Positions 32,084 to 39,085 of a stretch of 64,000 nucleotides of DNA are shown here, piece by piece (the first letter of the stretch is position 1; every line of letters begins with the position of its first letter). The notes under the pieces were generated by a model. It did no database searches. It saw only the letters and a list, made by a program, of their open reading frames with translations, and was not told the DNA's origin. The translations under genes and the position numbers were made by a program. Source of the DNA: Neoroseomonas marina (GTDB lineage Bacteria > Pseudomonadota > Alphaproteobacteria > Acetobacterales > Acetobacteraceae); the NCBI RefSeq assembly GCF_012927745.1, contig NZ_JABBKX010000001.1, forward strand, positions 434,001 through 498,000, read 5' to 3'.

Positions 32084-33373
32084 TCACGACGCTATGAACT
32101 GGTTCCACTTCTGGACCATGTAGCGGTCCTCATCCATCACCGCGTTCCAGCAGGCGACGGCCCCCATGCGCTGTTCGAAGGACCCGCCGTCGCGCACCGC
32201 GCCGGCGCGTTCCATCACCTGGCCCTGCGGGTTCTTGATCTCGCCCTGGGCCGGCTTGCCTTCCATCCAGTAGCCCCACTCGTCCGCGGTCATGTGCTGG
32301 CGCGCGGTCTCGAGCACCGCCGAGTAGTAGCCCTGGCGGTTGAGGTAGGCGCCGACCCAGCCCGAAAGGTACCAGTTGATGTACTCATAGGCGGCGTCGA
32401 GCTGCAGGCCGCGCAGGTGCTTGGCCAGCGCCAGGCCGCCGCCCCAGGCGCGGTAGCCTTCCTCGAGCGGCTGGTAGACGCAGGGGATGCCGCGCGACCG
32501 CACCGCGGTGACGGCGGGCGACCACATGGACTGGATGACGACCTCGCCGGAAGCCATCAGGTTCACGCTCTCGTCGAAGGTCTTCCAGAAGGCGCGGAAC
32601 TGGCCGGCGCGCTTGGCCTGGATCAGGAAGTCGATGGTCTTGTCGATCTCCGCGCGGGTCATGTTGCCCTTGTCGCCGTAGCGGATGACGCCGCCGCTCT
32701 CGCAGATCATCGCCGCGTCCATGATGCCGATGGACGGGATGTTGAGGATCGACGTCTTGCCCCGGAAGGCGGGGTCCATGATGTCCTTCCAGTTCCTGAT
32801 CGGGCGACCAACCAGGTCCGGACGGATGCCGAGCGTGTCGGCGTTGTAGATCGTCGGGATCATGGTGAACCATTGGGTCGGCGCGGCGGCGAAGCGCGTG
32901 CTGCCGGGCCCGTCGACGAAGCCCACCGTGTTCGGCGCGGTACCCTGCGCGATGGTCGATGTCGGGGTGAGCTTCCCGGTGGTGAAGATCGGCACGATCT
33001 TGTCGAACAGCCGGATCTTCGAGGTGTCCATCGGCTGCAGCACGCCGGCGGGGAAGACCTTCTTGCAGATCCAGTATTCGATGTCGGCGATGTCGTAGGA
33101 ATTCGGCTGCGTCACCGCGCGCTGCGTCACCGCGTCGGAATCGAGCGCGGTCATCTGCAGTGTGATGCCCAGGTCTTCCTTGCACTTCTCGGCGATCGCG
33201 TTCTGGTTCGACACGCCGGTGCCGAACTGGCGCAGCACGACGTTGCGGATGTTCTGCGCCCAGATGGTCGGGAAGCCAGTGACCGCCCCGGAACCGAGCG
33301 CGGCGCCCGCCACGCCGCCGAGAAGCTTGCGCCGGGCGATGCCCTTGCTCTGTCCTGCCTTGGTCTCGACCAT
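32084..33373 (-). CDS. ABC transporter substrate-binding protein, PotD-like, Tat-type signal
   Basis: A 429-aa periplasmic binding protein. The leader has a twin-arginine motif (ARRKLLGGVAGAALG) and a cleavage region near TIWAQN, so export may be through Tat. The mature part shows the extracellular solute-binding family 1 pattern (YDIADIEYWICKKV, NTVGFVDGP, EGYRAWGGGLALAKH). It is longer than E. coli PotD (about 350 aa). GGGAGA precedes the chosen ATG. Polyamine-type ligands are likely but unproven. Confidence 0.87.
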   Translation of the reverse strand: MVETKAGQSKGIARRKLLGGVAGAALGSGAVTGFPTIWAQNIRNVVLRQFGTGVSNQNAIAEKCKEDLGITLQMTALDSDAVTQRAVTQPNSYDIADIEYWICKKVFPAGVLQPMDTSKIRLFDKIVPIFTTGKLTPTSTIAQGTAPNTVGFVDGPGSTRFAAAPTQWFTMIPTIYNADTLGIRPDLVGRPIRNWKDIMDPAFRGKTSILNIPSIGIMDAAMICESGGVIRYGDKGNMTRAEIDKTIDFLIQAKRAGQFRAFWKTFDESVNLMASGEVVIQSMWSPAVTAVRSRGIPCVYQPLEEGYRAWGGGLALAKHLRGLQLDAAYEYINWYLSGWVGAYLNRQGYYSAVLETARQHMTADEWGYWMEGKPAQGEIKNPQGQVMERAGAVRDGGSFEQRMGAVACWNAVMDEDRYMVQKWNQFIAS

Positions 33374-33426
33374 GTCAGTCTCCCTTTGCAGAGGAACGCG
33401 ACGGCGACCTGCCGCCGCGCCGCGTG

Positions 33427-34446
33427 TCACGCGATGGCGTGCATGTCCTCGGGCTTCCAGCCGAGCGAGACGGCCTCGCCCGGATGCACCGGATCGGCGA
33501 AGAAGGCGGCTTCGGGCAGCACGGCGGAAAGCGGCTCGAGCCCCTCCACCGCGAGGCCGACCGCGACGGTCGCGCCGAGGTATTCGACCGATCGCACCGT
33601 GCCGGACAGCGGCAGTTCCGCTGCGCCCGGACGCGCGAGCATCATGCGGTCCGCGCGCACGGCGACGTGCCGTGCCCCGCCGGGCGGCGCCGGAATGGGC
33701 AGGCCGTCCGCGAGCGCGATGACGTTGTGCCCGCCGATGAAGCGCGCGACGAAGGCGGTGGCCGGGTGGTTGAAGACCTCACGCGGCGGGGCGGCCTGCT
33801 CGATGCGGCCGTGGTTCATCACCACCACGAGGTCAGCGAGTGCCATCGCCTCGTCCTGGCTGTGCGTCACATGCACGAAGGAGATGCCGAGCCGCGTCTG
33901 CAGCGCCTTCAGCTCCTCCCGCATCCGGACGCGCAGGAAGGGGTCGAGGGCGGAGAGCGGTTCATCCAGCAGCAGCACCGAAGGATCGGTGATCAGCGCG
34001 CGGGCAAGTGCGACCCGCTGCTGCTGCCCGCCCGAGAGCTGCGCCGGCAGGCGGTCGGCATGGGCCGTCATCTCGACGCGGGCGAGCATCTCGGCGGCGC
34101 GCGCGCGGCGCTCGGCCTTGGGCACGCCGCGCATCTTCAGGCTGAAGGCCACGTTGTCGGTGCAGGAAAGATGCGGGAACAGCGCGTAGGACTGGAACAT
34201 CATCGCGGTGCCACGGCGGGCCGGCGGCAGGTCGGTGATGTTCTCGGCGCCGAGGAGGATGTCGCCCTCGGTCACCGTCTCGTGCCCGGCGATCATGCGC
34301 AGGGTGGAGGTCTTGCCGCAGCCCGACGGGCCCAGCAGGCAGCAATAGGTCCCGGCGGGAATGCGCAGCGCGATGCCGTCGACGGCGGCGACCGCGCCGT
34401 ACCGCTTGGTCACCGCGACGAGTTCGATATCCGCGCCCTTGGCCAT
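33427..34446 (-). CDS. ABC transporter ATPase, PotA-like
   Basis: A 339-aa ATPase that drives the polyamine-type importer. It has Walker A GPSGCGKTST, Q-loop MMFQSYALFPHL, signature LSGGQQQRVALARA, Walker B SVLLLDEPLSALD, H-loop HVTHSQDEA and a C-terminal TOBE region (GGARHVAVRADRMML). It is first in the operon. The 155 bp upstream (34447-34601) hold no gene; the promoter presumably lies there, but I see no clear hexamers. Confidence 0.92.
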   Translation of the reverse strand: MAKGADIELVAVTKRYGAVAAVDGIALRIPAGTYCCLLGPSGCGKTSTLRMIAGHETVTEGDILLGAENITDLPPARRGTAMMFQSYALFPHLSCTDNVAFSLKMRGVPKAERRARAAEMLARVEMTAHADRLPAQLSGGQQQRVALARALITDPSVLLLDEPLSALDPFLRVRMREELKALQTRLGISFVHVTHSQDEAMALADLVVVMNHGRIEQAAPPREVFNHPATAFVARFIGGHNVIALADGLPIPAPPGGARHVAVRADRMMLARPGAAELPLSGTVRSVEYLGATVAVGLAVEGLEPLSAVLPEAAFFADPVHPGEAVSLGWKPEDMHAIA

Positions 34447-34601
34447 GCCGCTCCGCGTCCGTGGTGGCGGCGCCTCGCGGCGCCCGCACCGGCGGTAGCA
34501 ATCATCGGGCCATCGTCATCCGGGTGGGCCGTTCCGGTCCCCCGCCCCGGTCGGCCAGGCGGGCGCGCATCCTGCGTCCCGCCTGCCCAAGAAGAAGGCA
34601 G

Positions 34602-35711
34602 TCAGCCTGCCAGCGAGGCGCGCACCCGGCCGATGAAACCGTCCATCGCCGTCGGATTGGTCCAGCGCAGCACGGCGACGATGCCGCTCGACGGGTCCAC
34701 CCAGGTCAGGTTTCCGCCGGCGCCCGAGGCGCAGAAGGCGTCCCGCGCGGCCGAGGGATACTTCTTCCCATCCGAGTTCAGCCACCACAGGAAGCCGTAA
34801 TGCGGGTTCAGCTCGCAGGCTTCGGTGGACAGGCCGATCCAGGCGGCGGGAATGACGAACTGGTCGTTCCACAGCCCACGGGCGAGCGCGAGCAGCCCGA
34901 CCCGCGCCTGGTCCTCGGCATGGATCGAGATGCCGCCGCCCCAATGCGTCCCGCCGGGCACGGATTGCACGCGCCGCCCGTCCTCGAGCGTGACCCACGA
35001 CGTGCGATAGCCATCCCAGCGCCAGTCGGACGATCCGCCGATCGGCCCCAGGATGCGCTCGCGGAACACCTCGGGCAGCGGCTTCTGGAAGACGCGCAGC
35101 AAGGAGAGCGACAGGCGGTTCACCCGCACGTCGTTGTATTCCCAATGCGTCCCTGCGGGCTCGAGCGCGCGCTCCCCCTTCTTCCCCTGCCCCTCGACGC
35201 CGAGGTTGCGGCCGCGGTCGATCGCATCCGCCTTGCCGAACAGCTCGCCCTCCCATTCGGAGGTGTTGGTCAGCAGGTGCCGCCAGGTGATCGGGGCGTT
35301 CTGCGCGCTGTCGAAGCCGCCATCGTCCACCAGTTCGCGCACCGGGCGGTCGATGTCCGGGATCAGCCCGTCCGCGACGGCGATGCCGGTCAGCAGCGAG
35401 AGGTAGGATTTCGCGACGGAGAAGGTCTGGCTCACCTCCCGCGTGTCGCCCCAGCGGGCGACGAGCACGCCGTGGCGCGTGACCAGGCCGCAAGGCGCGC
35501 CACGCGGCCAGAGGGGACCGAGCACCTCGTTGCCCGGCGGCGGCTCGAAGGCGCCACGGCCGATATGGCCGGCGAGATCGTAGGGCCAGGGCGTCTCGTG
35601 CGCGGCGGCGAAGGCGACCGCCTCGGCCAGCTTCGCGGCATCGAAGCCGAGCTCGGCGGGGGCGGCCTCGGGCCAGGGGGCGGGGTGGGCGGCGGGGAAG
35701 GTGATGCTCAT
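34602..35711 (-). CDS. Beta-lactamase-fold serine hydrolase
   Basis: A 369-aa member of the class C beta-lactamase-related family. SxxK is in FSVAKSYLSLL, a YxN-like site in HWEYNDVRVN, and a C-terminal ASGAGGNLTWVDPSSGIVAVLR stands in the KTG region. There is no signal peptide, so an esterase or amidase acting in the cytoplasm is likelier than resistance. The start at MSITFPAAH is chosen; the frame extends 25 codons upstream through Pro/Gly-rich sequence. It is divergent from the FrnE-like gene. Confidence 0.85.
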   Translation of the reverse strand: MSITFPAAHPAPWPEAAPAELGFDAAKLAEAVAFAAAHETPWPYDLAGHIGRGAFEPPPGNEVLGPLWPRGAPCGLVTRHGVLVARWGDTREVSQTFSVAKSYLSLLTGIAVADGLIPDIDRPVRELVDDGGFDSAQNAPITWRHLLTNTSEWEGELFGKADAIDRGRNLGVEGQGKKGERALEPAGTHWEYNDVRVNRLSLSLLRVFQKPLPEVFRERILGPIGGSSDWRWDGYRTSWVTLEDGRRVQSVPGGTHWGGGISIHAEDQARVGLLALARGLWNDQFVIPAAWIGLSTEACELNPHYGFLWWLNSDGKKYPSAARDAFCASGAGGNLTWVDPSSGIVAVLRWTNPTAMDGFIGRVRASLAG

Positions 35712-35821
35712 GGCCTTCCTATGCGCCAGCGGGCCGGGGCCGTTAAGCCCCGGGGGCGCCTTGCCCGCGCCGCGGGGCGCTCCCATTCTCCCTGCACGGC
35801 ACGACCCGACAGGAGCCCGCC

Positions 35822-36496
35822 ATGGACACCGCCCCCGCGACCGCCGGCCGGCTCGAGATCGTCTCGGACGCCATCTGCCCCTGGTGCTGGATCGGCAAGA
35901 CGCATCTGGACGGGGCGCTCGAGATCCTGCGTGCCGAGGGCCTGACCTTCGACATCGGCTGGCTGCCCTACCAGCTGAACCCCGACATGCCGACCGAAGG
36001 CGTCGAGCGTGCGACCTATCGCGCGCAGAAGTTCGGCTCGCTGGAACGCTCCCAGCAACTGGATGCCCAGGTGGCGGAGGCCGGGCGCGCCGCGGGCATC
36101 GAATTCCGCCACGACCTGATGCTGCGCACGCCGAACACGGTCGAGGCGCACCGGCTGATCCGCCTGGCCGGGCCTGCCGGCGTGCAGCACGCGGTCGCGG
36201 AGCGGCTGTTCCGCGCCTATTTCCAGGAGGGCAAGGACATCGGCGACCGCGCCGTGCTGTCCGCCGAGGGCGAGGCCGCCGGCATGCCCGCCGAGGCCCT
36301 GGCCGCCTTCGCGGCGGGCGGCGCGGCGCGCGAGGAGGTGATGGGCGAAAGCCTCGGCCTCGCGCAGGCAGGAATTTCCGGCGTGCCGTCGTTCCTGCTC
36401 GACCGGCACCTGCTCTTCTCGGGCGCGATGCCGGCCGAACGGATGGCCGCCGGCTTCCGCCGCGCGGTCGAGATCCTGAAGGCGCAGGCGGCCTGA
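35822..36496 (+). CDS. DsbA-family oxidoreductase, FrnE-like
   Basis: A 224-aa cytoplasmic thioredoxin-fold protein with active site CPWCWIGK and cis-Pro loop SGVPSFLLD. The long helical insertion (PNTVEAHRLIRLAG...) is typical of the FrnE/2-hydroxychromene-2-carboxylate isomerase-like subgroup. Members handle disulfides under oxidative stress or act on polyketide or xenobiotic substrates. An AGGAG site precedes the ATG. Confidence 0.88.
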   Translation: MDTAPATAGRLEIVSDAICPWCWIGKTHLDGALEILRAEGLTFDIGWLPYQLNPDMPTEGVERATYRAQKFGSLERSQQLDAQVAEAGRAAGIEFRHDLMLRTPNTVEAHRLIRLAGPAGVQHAVAERLFRAYFQEGKDIGDRAVLSAEGEAAGMPAEALAAFAAGGAAREEVMGESLGLAQAGISGVPSFLLDRHLLFSGAMPAERMAAGFRRAVEILKAQAA

Positions 36497-36506
36497 CCGC
36501 CGGGCG

Positions 36507-37718
36507 TCAGACCGGAGGGCTGTGCATCCAGGGATAGCCGCGCCGCGCCTGCTCCTCGGCATGGCTGAACAACGCGCGCATGTAGTCGCGGTCGAAGCGC
36601 GCCTGCGGCATCGGCGCGAAATCGTCGCCGATCAGGGCGAGGTTGAAGCCGATCCCGTCGCGCTCGGTGTTCTGGTAGATGCGCCAGACATCGCCGAGGC
36701 CATTGGCGCGGATCAGCGCGGCGATGGCGCGCTCGGCAATCGAGACGGACCACAGGCCGACCGGCGGCCGCGCGCCGCTCAGACGCGCGTTGCAGATGAC
36801 GTAGGCGGCGGCCGAAGGCACCGGCAGCCCCTCGCGCAGGCGCTCACGCCGCCTTTCTCCCAGCGCGGAGGGATAGACGAAGGTCTGCGCCAGGGCGCCG
36901 CCGTCGACATGCATCTCCTGGTAGCGGCGCCCGCCCTGCGTCACGTCGATCATGCTGGGCGGGAACAGCCCGGGGATGGCGGCGGAGGCCAGCAGGATCT
37001 CCCGCATCAGCGGGAGCGCGCCGGGACGCCCGCTGGCCGCAATGGCGCCGAGGTTCCACCAGACCGCCGTCTGCGCGTCGAGGTTGACCGTCCCGACCAG
37101 CAGCAGCCGGCCTTCCTCGTGCCCGCGGGCGATGTCCTCCATCATGCGGGCATCGAGGTGCCGCGCGATGGTGTTCATCAGCGGCGCGTTGTCGGCGAGG
37201 CTTTCCCCCACCACGCCGTCGATCCAGCCCCGGCGGCGCAGCACCTGGTCCGCCGTCATGGTGGTGAAGAGCTCGCGCAGCTCGGCATCGCGCGAGGGGC
37301 CGATGAAGGCGAAGGGGGCGATCAGCGCCCCGACGCTGACGCCGCTGACGATGTGGAAGGTCGGGCGCGTCCCCTGGGCGGCCCAACCCGTCAGCAGCCC
37401 CGCGCCGAAGGCCCCGTTCTCCCCGCCGCCCGACAGCGCGAGGATCTGCTTGTCGAGCAGAGGCTCGGCCGAGGCGGGCAGGCCCATGGCAACCTGGCGC
37501 CGCCGCGTCGCGTCCGCGAGGCCGCGCAGCATCGCCTCGGTCCCGCCCGGGGCCGAGAGCATGAAGCGTTCGTTGGGGATGCCCAGGGCGGAGGCTTCCG
37601 CCGCATGGCCCATCGGCACCGCCGGGCCGCGCGGGTCGGGCCGGCTGCCCTGGACCCATGCCCCGGCCAGGCCGACGCCCCCCAGGGCCAGCATTCCGCG
37701 CCGCGTGTATCCCATCAT
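36507..37718 (-). CDS. Patatin-like phospholipase with Tat-like leader
   Basis: A 403-aa lipid acyl hydrolase. The oxyanion loop is SGGGENGAFGAG, the nucleophile Ser is in SGVSVGALIAP, and the dyad Asp is in HVDGGALA. The N-terminus MMGYTRRGMLALGGVGLAGAW looks like a twin-arginine or lipoprotein-like leader, suggesting an exported enzyme. I chose the ATG behind GAGGG (37718); an ATG five codons earlier lacks one. It converges on the FrnE-like gene with a 10-bp gap. Confidence 0.85.
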   Translation of the reverse strand: MMGYTRRGMLALGGVGLAGAWVQGSRPDPRGPAVPMGHAAEASALGIPNERFMLSAPGGTEAMLRGLADATRRRQVAMGLPASAEPLLDKQILALSGGGENGAFGAGLLTGWAAQGTRPTFHIVSGVSVGALIAPFAFIGPSRDAELRELFTTMTADQVLRRRGWIDGVVGESLADNAPLMNTIARHLDARMMEDIARGHEEGRLLLVGTVNLDAQTAVWWNLGAIAASGRPGALPLMREILLASAAIPGLFPPSMIDVTQGGRRYQEMHVDGGALAQTFVYPSALGERRRERLREGLPVPSAAAYVICNARLSGARPPVGLWSVSIAERAIAALIRANGLGDVWRIYQNTERDGIGFNLALIGDDFAPMPQARFDRDYMRALFSHAEEQARRGYPWMHSPPV

Positions 37719-37804
37719 CGCCCTCGCAGTCATTCGGGCGGCACGCCGTCCGGGTGGCGACAGATGGGGCCGTCGATACCGCAATCAAATGAGCGGCGCG
37801 CGCC

Positions 37805-37981
37805 TCAGACCCCCGTCGCCCACAGGGCTAGTTCCGCCGCCGCCCAGGCCAGCGCCAGGAAGGCGGTGAAGTCCCGCATGGCGCGGCGGGCCGGCCGGGC
37901 CGGCTTGGCCGGCACGAAGCGGACCATGAGGGGGAGCGGCGGGATCTCGAGGGAGGGATCGGTCGCGGTGCGCGTGCTCAT
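37805..37981 (-). CDS. 58-aa SOS-boxed small membrane protein
   Basis: The ORF encodes a basic, Pro-rich N-terminus (MSTRTATDPSLEIPPLPLM, then KPARPARRA) and one C-terminal hydrophobic helix (FTAFLALAWAAAELALWATGV). I recognise no family. It lies 10 bp behind a perfect alphaproteobacterial LexA box (GTTC-N7-GTTC on this strand). There is no Shine-Dalgarno, and -10-like TATCAT sits just ahead of the ATG, so the message may be leaderless. Size, topology and control resemble SidA of Caulobacter, an SOS-induced membrane inhibitor of division, but there is no sequence match I can claim. Confidence 0.6.
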   Translation of the reverse strand: MSTRTATDPSLEIPPLPLMVRFVPAKPARPARRAMRDFTAFLALAWAAAELALWATGV

Positions 37982-37991
37982 GCGATGATAA

Positions 37992-38006
37992 GAACAAAAC
38001 AAGAAC
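37992..38006 (-). promoter_or_regulatory. LexA (SOS) box, GTTC-N7-GTTC
   Basis: On the plus strand it reads GAAC-AAAACAA-GAAC, an exact match to the alphaproteobacterial LexA consensus with an AT-rich spacer. It lies in a notably AT-rich island between the 58-aa ORF and the divergent repeat-protein gene, 10 bp from the ATG of the former and about 115 bp from the latter. Confidence 0.75.
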
Positions 38007-38120
38007 ATTAACGCAAGCGGTTCTGTGCGTCGGCGCACACCGGCCATCCCGCCTGCGGTCTTGTGCAGAGGCCGTTCCGCCGCCGAGTATGTCCCCCGGT
38101 TCCAGCGGAGCGCCCGTTCC

Positions 38121-38966
38121 ATGTCCGACTTCCCCGACCATCGCCTCGCGCGGCGCCTCGTCGTGGTCCGGCTCGCTGCTGCGGGCGGCGCCGCAGCCCT
38201 GCCCGGGGCTTCCCTGGCGCAGAACACCAAGGGGGACAGCGGCGGCGCGCCGACGCCCAGTCCCGCCCCTGCGCCGCCCCCCGCACCAGCGCCACCCCCG
38301 CGTCGCGCGCCCGCCGGGCCATCCGACAACGATCCGGGCGACCCGCCCGGCCAGGGGCGCGGCGGCGGCAACCCGCCGGTGAAGGGCGGGCAGCGTCAGC
38401 CGCAGACCGGCATGACGGACGCGGACCCGAACGATCCGCCGAATGGCGGTCGCGGGTCGCAAGGTGGGGGCCGGCCCCGCACCGGCGTCAGCGACGCGGA
38501 CCCGGGCGATCCGGCCGGCGGTGGTCGCGGAGCCCAGGGGGGAGGCCGCCCGCGGACCGGGGTCAGCGACGCCGATCCCGGGGATCCGGCGGGCGGAGGG
38601 CGTGGCGGCGGCGGAGGTGGCGGCCGCGGCGGGGTCAGCGATGCCGATCCCGGGGACCCGCCAGGCCGTGGTCGCGGCGGCGGTCCTGGCGGCGTGAGCG
38701 ATGCGGATCCCGGCGATCCGCCCGGCCAGGGCCGCGGCGGCGGACGTGGCGGCGGGGTGAGTGACGCCGATCCCGGCGATCCGCCGGGCCAGGGTCGCGG
38801 TGGCGGTGGCGGCCGCGGCGGCGGGGTCAGCGATGCCGATCCCGGCGATCCACCGGGCCAGGGGCGCGGCGGCGGCGGTCGCGCACCGGCCGGTCCGTCC
38901 GACAACGATCCGGGTGACCCACCCGGTCAGGGTCGCGGCGGTCGGAGTGGCCCGATCAAGACCTGA
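38121..38966 (+). CDS. Secreted tandem-repeat protein (SDADPGDPPG repeats)
   Basis: A 281-aa protein. The leader contains ARRLVVVRLAAAGGAAALPGASLAQ, a probable (possibly twin-arginine) signal. A Pro/Ala linker follows (residues 38-62), then nine tandem repeats of about 20-25 residues built on VSDADPGDPPGQGRGGG. The DxDxxD spacing recalls calcium-binding loops, while the Gly/Arg tail of each repeat looks disordered. I recognise no family. Recurrence at the DNA level suggests growth by slippage. The antisense Pro-rich ORF is a shadow. Confidence 0.7.
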   Translation: MSDFPDHRLARRLVVVRLAAAGGAAALPGASLAQNTKGDSGGAPTPSPAPAPPPAPAPPPRRAPAGPSDNDPGDPPGQGRGGGNPPVKGGQRQPQTGMTDADPNDPPNGGRGSQGGGRPRTGVSDADPGDPAGGGRGAQGGGRPRTGVSDADPGDPAGGGRGGGGGGGRGGVSDADPGDPPGRGRGGGPGGVSDADPGDPPGQGRGGGRGGGVSDADPGDPPGQGRGGGGGRGGGVSDADPGDPPGQGRGGGGRAPAGPSDNDPGDPPGQGRGGRSGPIKT

Positions 38967-38993
38967 TTAACGCGCGGGACGCGCCCTGCGACG

Positions 38994-39024
38994 CGTCTCA
39001 AAGTTTGGTCTAATTTTAGAGACG
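38994..39024. promoter_or_regulatory. AT-rich inverted repeat ahead of the 936-aa repeat protein
   Basis: The arms CGTCTC (38994-38999) and GAGACG (39019-39024) flank an AT-rich core that itself contains TCTAATTTTAGA (39009-39020), a dyad. In this GC-rich DNA it is a likely promoter/operator or a terminator for the preceding gene. Confidence 0.4.
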
Positions 39025-39085
39025 GCAGGCCATGCTTCCTCTGCCCGGCGCCACGCGGCGTCGGCGCGGAAGTGGAGCCTGCGCC

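Noticed and set aside
38396..38905. Pro-rich 169-codon ORF antisense to the SDADPGDPPG repeat gene
   Set aside because: It only mirrors the repeat DNA; the plus-strand frame has a signal peptide and a coherent repeat.
38330..38960. Possible CRISPR-like array of regular DNA repeats
   Set aside because: The repeats are in frame and encode a continuous peptide repeat; there are no unique spacers of constant length and no cas genes.
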